Shown piece after piece: positions 35,604-45,773 of a stretch of DNA of 64,000 nt (positions are counted from its first letter, which is position 1; each line of letters opens with the position of its first letter). The position numbers and the translations under genes are program-made. Source of the stretch: Isoetes taiwanensis (lineage: Eukaryota > Streptophyta > Lycopodiopsida > Isoetales > Isoetaceae). The DNA is taken from NCBI GenBank assembly GCA_021234155.1, contig JAJEKV010000052.1, positions 8,355,358-8,419,357 of the forward strand, in the 5' to 3' direction. The notes under the pieces are model-generated. The model saw nothing but the letters and a program-made list of their open reading frames with translations, had not been told where the DNA came from and searched no databases.

Positions 35604-38185
35604 TTACCTGTGAGCCAAGGCAATTCTCCCAGTAGTAGGCCATTGCGCCCTTGTGTGAGAGCAAATCTCCTTGAGCTTGAGGGTAGTATCTTCCTCATCA
35701 ATAACAACATATTCAATTCCCTTTATCCTTTGAGCATCAAAGCCAATATGGGGAACTGTGATTGCATAAGAACCAACTTCTTGGGCAGAGCCATTTTTCA
35801 CCTTTGAAACATAGTGTGATGTGTCAAATAACTTGGGGACAGAAACCAGCTCAATAAGGTCCATTTCTTGGCACTGGTTCTTCACATAAGAGCCTGCTTC
35901 AAGGGACCATGCTTTGGCCTGCAAGATGGCATCCAGTTTGAAGAAGTCAGGAGGAGAGCTGCTGCATTCATGCAGCATGGAAGAAAGATCAACTACACTG
36001 TCAGAGCATTTAGATGATGATAGAAGGTAATCTTCCATAGCATCAACTGTAATAAAACTGTCAAGGTGAGGCACCTGCCAGGTATGGCTATGGCTAGGCA
36101 CAATATTATCAACTTCATTCTTTGCCATGGATTGAGTGTCAAGATTTTGAAAAGAACATGCTTCAGAAATAAACCTTTCATCAGCAGATTGAGAGGTGTA
36201 TAAATGTGTGGAAGTGCGAAAAGGATCGAAAGGCGGCGCGATCTTGGCGCCTTTTCTAGTGTCTGGGGTTGGATCAGGATCATGGTGAGGAATGAGGATG
36301 CCTGCAGAATTTTGGCATTCTTGAAAACCATTAACACAGCCTTCACACTGGCATGCAGCCAAGGCAGGAGGAGAGCAGCCCTCTTCAAGCATAAAACCAT
36401 ACTGCTTAACATCACAGAAACCATCCCTTGCCCTGCTCCAATTTTCTGCCAACCCTAAACCGGATCTGCCACCAAAATTCCACCCACAATTTTCATAATC
36501 CAATGAACAGCCACCACCTTGGAACCCTAAATCAGAACTGCTGCTTTCATCCTGGCAGCAGGCCATTTTCTTAAGCAGCTTATCCACCTCTGTTTTGCTC
36601 ATATCAGATTCTAGCTCTTTGGCCACATTTTGCAGCGCCAAATTCCAGTTAGAATTTGAGCCTGAATCAGAATTTGGATCCGGAGTATTGGGTATGGTGG
36701 ATTGGCGAAGCTTTTTGCTTGATTTACTTACAGTATGAGGGTAGAGCTTTTGTATGTAATCTCTGAGGATAGTAGGCCGCCGGACTTCTTCCAAGTTTTG
36801 GGATGATCCGTCTGTGGCTTTTCTGTGCTTCCGGCGAAGGTCCTTCCTTCTCATTGTAGCATTCCAATGATTTTTTATAGCATTTTCAGTCCGGCCGGGA
36901 ATCAGCTTTGCAATATCTGCCCATTTATTTCCGAGTCTGCGATGGGCCGAAACTAGAAGCCGTTCTTCGTCTTCCTTCCAGATATCACGCTGCACAAAAT
37001 CGACCAAATTCACCTTGTCAGTAGGCTAGAATAATCTTAAAATCCAATTCAGATTTATCACACAGCAGAATGGATTCACTGAATTTTTTGAAACAGCAAG
37101 GATGCTGGAGCAGAGAAATTTAATTTCAAGAGTAAAACCTTGATATCTGGCTTGAGATGATTGTGCCATCGTTCCCGGCATTGTTTTCCGATCCGGCCAG
37201 GAAGATAAGTAGCTATAAGAGACCATTTTTGGCAGCCATGCTTGGCGACCAGCTCCATCAGATACCTGCGAGAAATCCAAAATATATCGATCAGACAATC
37301 CAAACAAAATTAATTCCTTTCGCAGATCATAAATTCTGCCTTTGGCCAGACAACCAAAATCAAATTTACTGGCTGCAAGCGAACCTGTCTTCTTCGGGAG
37401 TCCACTGGCCCTTTGTGATATTGGGCCGTTTGGAAATCGATTTGGAAGCTCGTTTCATCATGCATTTGCCGCTGTTAGTGAAATCCCGATCGAAATTAAA
37501 CAGCCCACATCCTGGATTTTGATTATTTTTATTCGATAGCGACGTTGGCCCCATTTCTAGCTTTCCCATAATAGAGCTGTCGCTGTTTTTATCCATTTCA
37601 TTCCCTTGAATCTGCAGCTGCTGCCTGTATTTGTGATTTTCTTCAATCTGCAGATCCAACACCTTCGATTTTTGTGATTGGGTCATGCAAATCAGACCGT
37701 TTACCTCATCCATGAATTCGCCATTTTCCCATCCTTCTATTTCTTCATCATAAATCGATTCTACAGCATTATCATTCATTGTTTCGTCTGAAAATTCCTG
37801 GCCGCCGCTGTTGCTCAGCCCCAGAATGTCCTTGAGTTCATCCACTCCCTTCTGATCCATTTTGTTGAAGCTTGGCGACGCGGGTTTCCATAGCTGACCT
37901 TGTTTGAATTCTTCCTCCAGCGAATTCCTGAAGCTCGAAAACATCTCTGGTTTTGTTTCGCAAAACTTGGGTAATATGTCATTAAAATCGAAACGAGTCG
38001 GATTCAAAACCGCGCCAAATCTGAAAGACAACTACAGATCAACCACCGGATCAGTCTGTGCATTACTGGATGTGCAAACGGAAAAAAAAAAATTAAAAAA
38101 AATGAGACAGAATAGTTAGGATCATACAGGTCCAGAGGGCGAGCCGTGAGGCATTCCTGCTGGAAAATATATTCCAGCTCCAGAT
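35604..38185 (-). CDS. R2R3-MYB transcription factor (MYB98/MYB115/MYB118/MYB119-like clade)
   Basis: Minus-strand exons: possible 5' exon 38128-38185; 37385-38020 (acidic N-terminal region, ending GQWTPEEDR); 37139-37265 (rest of R2: [40 protein letters not shown]); 35604-36990 (R3: [40 protein letters not shown], then a long C-terminal region). Junctions are GT-AG and restore frame. R2 and R3 have all expected Trp/Ile positions. The sequence GQWTPEED and the R3 [16 protein letters not shown] are typical of the clade that includes female-gametophyte and embryo regulators of flowering plants. DNA binding and nuclear location are inferred from family. The first in-frame ATG in the main exon is near 37944; an upstream exon may add residues. 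The stop at 35604 overlaps a CAG/GTAACC donor. Confidence 0.85.
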
Positions 38186-38700
38186 CTACAAAGAGAACGA
38201 TATTTCGATGCCGATTTGCATACAATTATTTATATGAGAAAATAATCCAGAAACTGCAATGACGAGAAGAAGACCTGAAGAAAAATTTGAGAAGGAAAAA
38301 TGATGCGAGAAGGGAAAAAGGAATGGGGTTTTTTCTAAGCTCTTTCCGGTGGAAAAAACAGGCACGGCACGAGAAGAGGAGTTTAAGGCAAAGCATCTTA
38401 CCCACTACCCGGATTGAAGCGATGATCAGATTAGAGAAATTTCGGGATTGCTTCTGGGCCCTGTAAGATTCCTGCCTTAAAAGCGAGCTATATTCTTCAA
38501 GTTTGAGCGCAAATTTGTCGATTAGCAAAGGTCTAAGCCGGATTTGGCTATGGAGGACATTTTCGCCCAAATCTCGCAGCTTCTGTCCGAGCCCAAATCA
38601 AAACAAAACAAAAAAGAAACCCAAAAAATACACACTCTACCGCATCCGAAGCACGCAATTCCTTCTGCTGGAAGGTGAAGCGGCACCCATTTCTCAACTC
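38186..38700. other. Probable 5' untranslated and upstream region of the MYB gene
   Basis: Contains a short minus-strand ATG frame near 38562 that ends after 12 codons, possibly an upstream ORF. No TATA box could be assigned with confidence. Confidence 0.35.
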
Positions 38701-38730
38701 CGGCGGCCCTTGTCGGACCTGCCACTTGGC

Positions 38731-38932
38731 TGATAACGGGTCTCGCAATTCCCCTATTTGGTGATAACGGGGTTTGCGTTCTTGCGGCGTGGTGATAACG
38801 GGTCCATATAACTACTTCCAAGTGGCTGATATCAGACCCCTTGTTCCCACCACATTCTGAAATATCCAATGGGATGGTGATAACGGGTCCCACGATTCTT
38901 ATAGCGCGGGACGTTGCGGTGATAACGGGTTC
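38731..38932. promoter_or_regulatory. Five repeats of TGATAACGGG upstream of the MYB gene
   Basis: Near-identical motifs TGATAACGGG(T/G) start at 38731, 38762, 38793, 38878 and 38920, all in the same orientation, most followed by TC or TCC. Intervals are 31, 31, 85 and 42 bp. They lie 0.5-0.9 kb upstream of the minus-strand MYB exons. They could be promoter elements or a degenerate tandem repeat; the sequence alone does not decide. Confidence 0.5.
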
Positions 38933-39237
38933 CGATATCGCTGAAGATTGTGATCTGGGGATTATATAACACAGCCGTTACATTTTTTTTTCTTTTCTTT
39001 TTTTTAACTATCATTTCTTCCCGCACACTTGGCTGATAATTTTTACAACTACGAGGTCTTTACTAACCTTCGCGCTGTTACAATTAATTTTTTTATTCAG
39101 TTAATGTGAAATATTTTTCTTGACAAAGCCTAGATGCAAATATCACATGCATATACGTGATCTCTCACACCACTAGGGCCCTTGTTCGTGTTTGTGTTCG
39201 TGTTCGTGTTCGTTACACGACAAGACAAACATTGTGA

Positions 39238-39505
39238 ATGCAGACAACCTATGCGAAGCTCATGCCTATAGAGCCAGAAATCTCAAACTGAACTATCTGA
39301 TCCCTCACACCACTACATTTCCCATGGCCTTCCGCCACCTTTGCCTCCCGCATTCGTCAGACCACATACAACCTATGCGAATGCAGCCAACCTATGCGTC
39401 GCGCATGCCTATAGAGACCGAAATCTCAAACTGAACTATGCGATCCCTCACACCACTACAACTCCCATGGCCTTCTGCCACCTTTGCCTCCCTCATCCCT
39501 CACAT
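39238..39505. repeat. About 140-bp tandem duplication
   Basis: Two copies, about 39238-39365 and 39382-39505, share GCCTATAGAG, ATCTCAAACTGAACTAT, ATCCCTCACACCACTACA and CCCATGGCCTTC. No conserved frame between copies. Confidence 0.7.
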
Positions 39506-39575
39506 GACAAACAACCTTATCGGACTCTTGTATGGAAAGGGAGAGTGCTTTTTTTTTGCTTATCATTACTAGAAC

Positions 39576-39704
39576 AGTACTGATAATTAATTATCAGTAC
39601 TCCTCCAGTACTGATAACTAATTATCAGTACTCCTCCAGTAATTATCAGTACTGATAACTAATTATCAGTACTCCTCCAGTACTGATAACTAATTATCAG
39701 TACT
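39576..39704. repeat. Array of four 26-bp palindromes
   Basis: Palindromes at 39576-39601, 39607-39632, 39648-39673 and 39679-39704 each read AGTACTGATAA to a central TTA/CTA and back to TTATCAGTACT. They are separated by CCTCC, giving a 31-bp period with one 10-bp irregularity. The first is a perfect palindrome; the others differ at one central position. Confidence 0.9.
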
Positions 39705-39714
39705 TAATTAGCAG

Positions 39715-39890
39715 CCCGATAAGGCGGTTATCGGGTCGTCGCTTCTGATGTCACCTTTGATAACCGCCTCGGCCCTAACGGGCCTCGGCAGTTATCAAAC
39801 ACGTACAGACTCGGCCCTAACGGGCCTCGTCTGACGTGTCCAAAATGCGTGGCCTCGGACGTACAACCTCGGTCACGCATTTTTGGTTAT
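39715..39890. repeat. Row of hairpins with a CGGCCCTAACGGGCC core
   Basis: Three successive stem-loops: GGCGGTTATC (39723-39732) with GATAACCGCC (39759-39768); ACGTACAGACTCGGCC (39801-39816) with GGGCCTCGTCTGACGT (39822-39837); AAAATGCGTG (39842-39851) with CACGCATTTT (39874-39883). The sequence CGGCCCTAACGGGCCTCG occurs twice as a small stem. Confidence 0.75.
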
Positions 39891-39910
39891 CAGCCTTAGC
39901 TAGACCGATA

Positions 39911-41219
39911 ACCTTACCTTAGCAGTGATTTCTGCAGTTGAAAATAGAGTTACCTTAGACATACTGTCGTGATAGAATCACAACCCTTGGAGATACTGCG
40001 GGATGGAATCCCCAACCATTAAAATCACGCCACAACAACATATCCATGTGCCCCATCTGTGTCAACCTCCACGACTACATCACGCTCTTCTCACCTCATC
40101 CATCTCGTGACTCCCCCATCTAGCATGCCTATAAAATCTAGCTTCCAACACTGCATACACTGACCATTTTGGTTTCCTGCATGTCTATTCAATTAAGGAT
40201 GCTTATCATGCACTTCACATACCTACTGAGAATTCGTAAGTTCAAGCTTTGCTCCATCTAGCCCGTGCATCTTGTCCACTCGTCCTATTTTCTATTCAGC
40301 ATAGGTCACATTATCCTTCAACTTGATCTTTAGAAGGAAGATTTTCTATTCCTTTCTAGGACTCTAGGGAGCCCTTATAGGACACAAGAAAATCGTATTA
40401 CAAATATATTATATATTTTAATTGTGGTTCCCACAAACCTTATGTTTATTATTTAGGGCCCACAACTCAACCTATCAACTTGATAAAAACAAAGTTCCAC
40501 TAAACGACAAAGGTCCTACATAGGACAAGAAATTCTTATTAAACATTGTTAATACTCTACATAGAACTTTGTTGTAGCCATTTAATATTTACAACCACCC
40601 TTTTATAATTTTATATCTACGGGAAATTTATCGCGGTGGCCAATACCGCCTTGAACATTTTTTTTCTTCGACTCAGTGGAAAGGCCACTCTGTGTATAAG
40701 ATACTCGGTGCAAAAGTTATCAAGTGTTGAAGATACCGAATAGAAGAAAGAAAAATAGTTTATCATGTTGTTTCCACATGCATGCGTCAGAATAAATGTC
40801 CGCAGTGAGCACATATCCTCTACCGTAATAAGAATCTACTTCAACAAATCGGTCAAAACACAATCTTTCTAAGTGAACCACGATTCCGTTATTTTGAAAT
40901 TATTCCATCATTTTGAAATTTATAAATAATGACAACCCCAATTTCAACAATGTGGAATTGCATGTAAATACTTTTTATTATCAGCCTTAATTCTAACATG
41001 TCTCAAATTACAAGTTAACACTTAGTTAATCACAAGCCAGTATTCCACATAGTCAAGCAGATGTAACTCAACACATTTATACTCATCGACAATGAGAGTA
41101 AGATACCCATACACTGAAAGTAAGATTACAATGAAAGCACGAATACAATGAAAAGTAAGATGCACAGAAAATAGGACTACAATGAAAGTAGGATTCACAT
41201 CATAAGATACTCATGGACT
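39911..41219. other. 1.3-kb stretch, nothing recognised
   Basis: Mostly AT-rich; no supported gene. Confidence 0.4.
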
Positions 41220-41712
41220 CTCGTACTTTATTTTGCTTGTTCAGCTATTTTCTCTAGTGACTTTAGAAGTTTATCCTTCACAGAGATTGGAATCTTCATG
41301 TACCCCTTTCTCGGATCCACCTTGCCCTTTCTGGGGTTCCATGACATCAACACGGATTTTATTTCCATCCATTGGGGCGAATCACTTGCATCATACTTCC
41401 ATTGCTATTAAAACAATCTTTGTAGCGCTTTTTTTCAGTAATGACTCCTTTTTCACTTACTGGACGCCAAGACGCCACATACATCTTGTTTCTGTTAGGG
41501 TTATTAGCTTCTCTACAAATGCTTGAGATGGTATACCCTAACCAAATAGGATAAGTATCTTCATCTGATGGCCTGACGATCAAATATTAGCCATCCTTCA
41601 AATCCATCTTAGGATCATATGGAGCAAGTTCATAATACTTGGGACGCTCCCTTCTATGTCCAACATAGTGCTCTTTTTCCTCTTCCACCTCCTCTTCAGA
41701 CTCCTCTATCAT
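41220..41712 (-). pseudogene. C-terminal relic of an unrecognised element-like protein
   Basis: The minus strand reads MIEESEEEVEEEKEHYVGHR, RPKYYELAPYDPKMDLKDG, then a stop, YLIVRPSDEDTYPIWLGY, MYVASWRPVSEKG, MMQVIRPNGW and, after a frame change, YMKIPISVKDKLLKSLEKIA and a stop near 41220. The domain recurs, decayed, on the plus strand at 19660-19930. The pattern (acidic stretch, then a small beta-rich module with PIWLG and a WRP) loosely recalls BAH-like readers, but I do not identify it. Confidence 0.45.
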
Positions 41713-42119
41713 CAGGTGGATCAGCCGTTGATCAGAGCAACAAGGCTGGCAACTCTAAGCCACTATTGATATTATTGCAAGCATAACAGTGTTTGTCCTT
41801 CAGTTCAACACGAAGTTATGAAGCTGTATTGAAGAAATGGAGACTTCCACAAAGTCATCACCAATAGCTTGTAATATTGTCTATTTGGATTCAAGCTTAT
41901 GACATGACTGAGATAGTAAATGAACCCAAGAGCCCTAGCATTGCAGAAACATTGTCAGCATCATGTCCTGCTCGTTTGTCATCCGACGCTTTCGTGATGA
42001 TGGCTACAGTTCGACCTGATCATGGCTTGGGCGTTGCGGAATCGCCTCCAGTTGCAGGGCTTGCATTGACGTGGATGCCTAACATTGCGTACCGATTGTG
42101 TGTTGTTACGTCCTAGTGT

Positions 42120-42310
42120 CCATAGGTGTGGTGACTGCATCCGTTCTTGTGTCATGTGTATGGAATGTGGTGTGTGGGGCTGTTGTCGTGTGATGTGGAT
42201 GGGATGTGGTGGTTGTATCTGCTTTTATGTGGTGCTCTGTTTGTGACTGCTCCTGTGTGGTGGATTGTGTGGTGGTGGTTGCTGTCGATAGACTGGTGTG
42301 GGGGTGCGGG
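42120..42310. repeat. TG/GTG-rich low-complexity tract
   Basis: Imperfect repetition of TGTGGTG, TGTGTGG and TGGATGGGATGTGG. Open frames here are artefacts of composition. Confidence 0.6.
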
Positions 42311-42329
42311 CCAAGGGGTAGCTGGCTTT

Positions 42330-42700
42330 GTTTTGCACTCATCAATCTTCTTGTGTTTTTTATCACTGTGTTTGGGCAGTCACGGCCCCAAAAACCTATC
42401 CGTAAAAGAATATATCTCATATTCAGCCACTTCTTCCAGAACTTGACATGTGAAGGGAAGCGAAAGATGATCTCTAGCTATGGCTTGATTAAATTTTCGG
42501 TAGTCAATGAAGTCATGAGTTTGTCATGTTGCTTGAGGACAATAGCAAAGGGGCTTTCCTATTCGAAATGGTTGACTTCATATATTAGACCAGCTACCAA
42601 GAGTTTAACTCTCTCTTGTCAATATCATCTGCAAAGTCTACTGGACAAGTCATTCCTGTTGACGCAATAAACGTCTCCACAATTTTGATAATATAGTTGT
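42330..42700 (-). pseudogene. Ty3/Gypsy reverse-transcriptase fragment
   Basis: The minus strand reads SPFAIVLKQHDK, then across frame breaks DYRKFNQAIARDHLSLPF and QVLEEVAEYEIYSFTDRF. This is the start of the Gypsy reverse-transcriptase palm (usually CVDYRxLNxxTxxDxFPLPxxDxxLExxAG). It is short and broken. Confidence 0.65.
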
Positions 42701-43824
42701 GCATTATGTAACCCAGAACAATCTTCCTGACATCATTATCATCAATCTTCCGCAAAGCCATCATTTAGAACTGATTTATGAAACATCAAAGAAAGGGACT
42801 GGCAGGAACACATAATGCTAGGAAACCACATGATGATCTTGTTTTGGAACATAAGAATTGAAAGAGGAGCAAAGTACCTGGTCTTAAGGGTCATGTGTGC
42901 AGTCAAATCTCTAGAAGAATACTTCTGTCAAGGGCTGAAGAAGCGGACTCCCCCTGAAAGGCATCCTTGAGTAGATGGTAAAGCAAAGTTAAACTTCCTG
43001 CAACAATCATACCATTGCTCAAATGTACTGTTCGCAAAGCATCTCTTGTATTGTTGATTTTATTCATGCATAAAAAGGGTTGAGTGTACGAAGAAAGCGT
43101 GTTAAAAGGTCTTCAATTATTGAAGCTTGAAATCACAAATGAACGGAACAGACCACAAAGACTCGAAAACCGAGGATTTTTACAGGCCGATCTCTTTAGA
43201 GCCTTGCATTAGATCTCTCTATCGTACACTTGGATAATCAAAATTAATCTGCTTTGATTGGCTTCCTGTGTCTTTTGCACCAGACACTAATTTCTCATGA
43301 TCTGCAACTTGTATCACAACTTCAGAATTCAAAGATCTTATTTAGTGTAAGCTTCACACTAATTTACTGGCCATTTTCTATTAGTTGGGCATTTCTGATT
43401 CATAAGCAAGACACTATTGCTCGCTCCTGGTATCTTCAAAATCAGTAGACATGTATGCCGTTACATTACATTGTGCTATCATGTCAGTGTATGGAAGCTA
43501 CTTCAGCATCTAACCCTGTCAATGTCTGTTCTTTTGACCACTTCGGTGACCTGCTTTTCCTCATGACATGCTTGCCTCTCTAGCAATAGTAAGAGCAGTT
43601 GTTTGTCGTCCATGAAGTACAATTCTGATCGGGATAGTTGTTATTGAGTTCAACCTGTATTCCTGCTTGCTCTCTCAAATGTTAGTAATATGATATATGT
43701 AGATTGCCGCAAGGTTTTTACAGTATTTGACAAAGGAGGTCCTGCATTCTCCTACATAACCACATAATATACTGCATAAGTATTTTAGTAATTCTATGGA
43801 ATTTAGATGGCCTATACATACCTG
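42701..43824. other. No gene recognised
   Basis: Open frames are short and without family features. It could hold introns or 3' sequence of the gene whose exons are seen at 43825-44760. Confidence 0.35.
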
Positions 43825-44760
43825 TTCAGATTTTAACTGCTCCAGGGTGTAACCTTCCTCTGTTGCAGATTTAATCAACTGCAAAATATTAACCTCATAA
43901 TTTGCTCTAATATGGTTCTAGAATATTTGATTCACATAGACTTCCTCCCAGGTACACTCCCTTAACATTACTACTGGCCTGATCAACAAATGCATCTATG
44001 GCATCTTCTTCTTTCAGCCCACTCTTGTCATTACTTGCACTTCCATCAACCTGTACAAATGTCAAAGATTGTAAAAAAGTGGTTGAGATTTTCCTACAAA
44101 GAGAACTGTGTGCCTTTGAAAGTGTTCTATAAACGTACCTCACCCAAGAAAAACGAACCCTGGTTTCCTATATCCAAATCAGATACCAAATACTTAAAAC
44201 AGTTTTCTTACAGGCATTACCAATAGTACGTTATATAGGAGACCAATCATGCCTCATCCAACATCATGCTCTTCAAATTATTATCGGTCATGACTGCATA
44301 TGCTCCTGATAAAGCTCCATCTGCCAATATAAGATGTAATTGGAGCTCCATCATTGAAATCCCTTGACTCCGAGCTTGCTTGCACACAGAACAAAATTCA
44401 TCTGTTGCAACCTAAATCCCAACATTTTTACTAATAAGAAGTAGGCACATAATTTAGTCTGTGGCCAATTATCTACCTCAAATGGTTTTCCCAAGCCTTC
44501 AATCCTGCATTGAATAAAAGCATGTTTTAGTCTGTAAGCCAATCCCATGCGAGTTAGCATTTCTTTTACTCAATTTGTCGAGCCCATTAGTCTGCGATGA
44601 CAACTTCGTTGACTTCATTTCATCAGACTCCAGTGCCTCTGCCATACATCTCACTTCAGATGACAATTCGTCTACAACTCTGGCTAGGTTTAACAAGGAT
44701 TTCTCAACTGCCAATAGGGACTTTCTGATTTGCTCATTGGTGGTTTCCTTTTAGACGGAC
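43825..44760 (-). CDS. Exons of an unrecognised multi-exon gene
   Basis: On the minus strand several short frames are bounded by good splice sites: a coiled-coil-like exon (RKSLLAVEKSLLNLARVVDE, CMAEALESDEMKS) near 44570-44760; a 28-base exon IEGLGKPFE near 44480-44510; VATDEFCSVCKQARSQGISM and LHLILADGALSGAYAVMTDN at about 44250-44410; VDGSASNDKSGLKEEDAIDA at about 43920-44050; and a 57-base exon LIKSATEEGYTLEQLKSEQ at 43825-43881 between TTTTGCAG and CAG/GTATGT. One junction (after MMLDE) lacks a GT donor. I do not recognise the protein. It may be a host gene or an element-derived gene. The coiled-coil exon has a frame change just upstream, so it may be decaying. Confidence 0.45.
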
Positions 44761-45109
44761 TCTGCACATCTGATGCATCTTCTCCAAGACAACAATTCAC
44801 AGCCTTTTTCCGCCCTTGCACATGATCGCCCAAAATAGTTTCATAATGAACCCTAGCAATGCAAAGCATAGAAACAGAATACGGCCGTATTCACTGTAGA
44901 ATACGGCGAATACGCCATTAAAAAAACCGTATTTGCGAAATACATACGCCGTAAGGGAAGTCTAAAACAGAATACGCCCGTATTCCTGAGAATACGGGCC
45001 CAAATACGGCCGTATTCAGTGTTTAACGGAAAAAATTCAACGTAATGGGGCTTCTTTTTGTTTTCTTATAACCTCTCTGTTGTTTCGGCGGCGCCCGACC
45101 TTCTTTTGG

Positions 45110-45312
45110 AGTATTCTGTTTCTGTGCAAATAAGGCAGCGTCGACGAGTACCCCTGGATTGAACCGATTGGCGAGGATAAGGTTAGGGGTCCCAAAAAAT
45201 GTATTCTTTCCTGTTACTGCACAGATTTGAAATAGGCATACATGATCAGAGCCCATTAAAAGTCGTCCAAGGCCACAGCAATGACAGCATCCTCTATCAG
45301 TAACCTTAAAAC
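45110..45312 (-). pseudogene. GDSL esterase/lipase last-exon fragment captured in the hAT element
   Basis: The minus strand shows a 3' splice site (TTTCCCTGCAG) followed by GFKVTDRGCC, GLGRL, SDHVCLFQ and NLILANRF. This is the end of plant GDSL lipases, which usually read GFxVTDRGCCGxGR, CLPFxxPC, then YVFWDAFHPTEAANxIxANRxFNG. The block carrying the catalytic Asp-x-x-His (DAFHPTEAAN) has been lost by deletion. The retained splice acceptor shows DNA-level, not RNA-level, capture. Confidence 0.7.
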
Positions 45313-45523
45313 CTGCAGGGAAACAAACCCAGTTCATATAAAAATTTCTTTTCCTTGCTTAAATTTCTTAGCCCATCTAAACCTGTAAGCCTGTAAACCA
45401 ATACAGAACTTATTGCTGACTGATAGTGTGTAACTTTTAGATCTAGAGTACAAATTCATTTCCTTCCGGTTCTATCTGCAACAGAGATTGAGGAGTAGAT
45501 TATACATTAATGCTTTGTTGCAG

Positions 45524-45773
45524 GAATATGTTTCAACTGTCGCAGGACGTGATTTTCCAGTAACAGGTGTGCAGTGGCATCCTGATTCCTGAGGTATGTG
45601 AATTTGCTATTAAAATTCTTCCTCTTCGCATGTAGCAGCCTATGGATTCAATGGCATTGGGTTATCTTCTCAAATGATGATTCATTTGCAGAAAAATGCA
45701 TTTGGATGGGGTTTGAATTCCATTCCACATAGTGCTGATGCAATTCAAGTTACTCAAAGTGTGGCAAACTTCT
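45524..45773 (+). pseudogene. Gamma-glutamyl hydrolase fragment (two exons and an intron) captured in the hAT element
   Basis: Exon 45524-45593 follows TTTGTTGCAG and reads EYVSTVAGRDFPVTGVQWHP; it ends at GAG/GTATGTG. Exon 45692-45773 follows TTCATTTGCAG and reads KNAFGWGLNSIPHSADAIQV then TQSVANF and a stop. These are the C-terminal motifs of plant gamma-glutamyl hydrolase (peptidase family C26), which trims folate polyglutamates in the vacuole; the His of QWHP is the usual catalytic His. A 7-base duplication at the end of the first exon shifts the frame. Upstream exons with the catalytic Cys are absent. Sequence then passes directly into transposase coding sequence. Confidence 0.85.

Noticed and set aside
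42106..42670. Cys/Val/Trp-rich and Thr/His-rich frames, membrane-protein-like
   Set aside because: Come from the TG-rich low-complexity tract; the only supported content there is the minus-strand reverse-transcriptase fragment.
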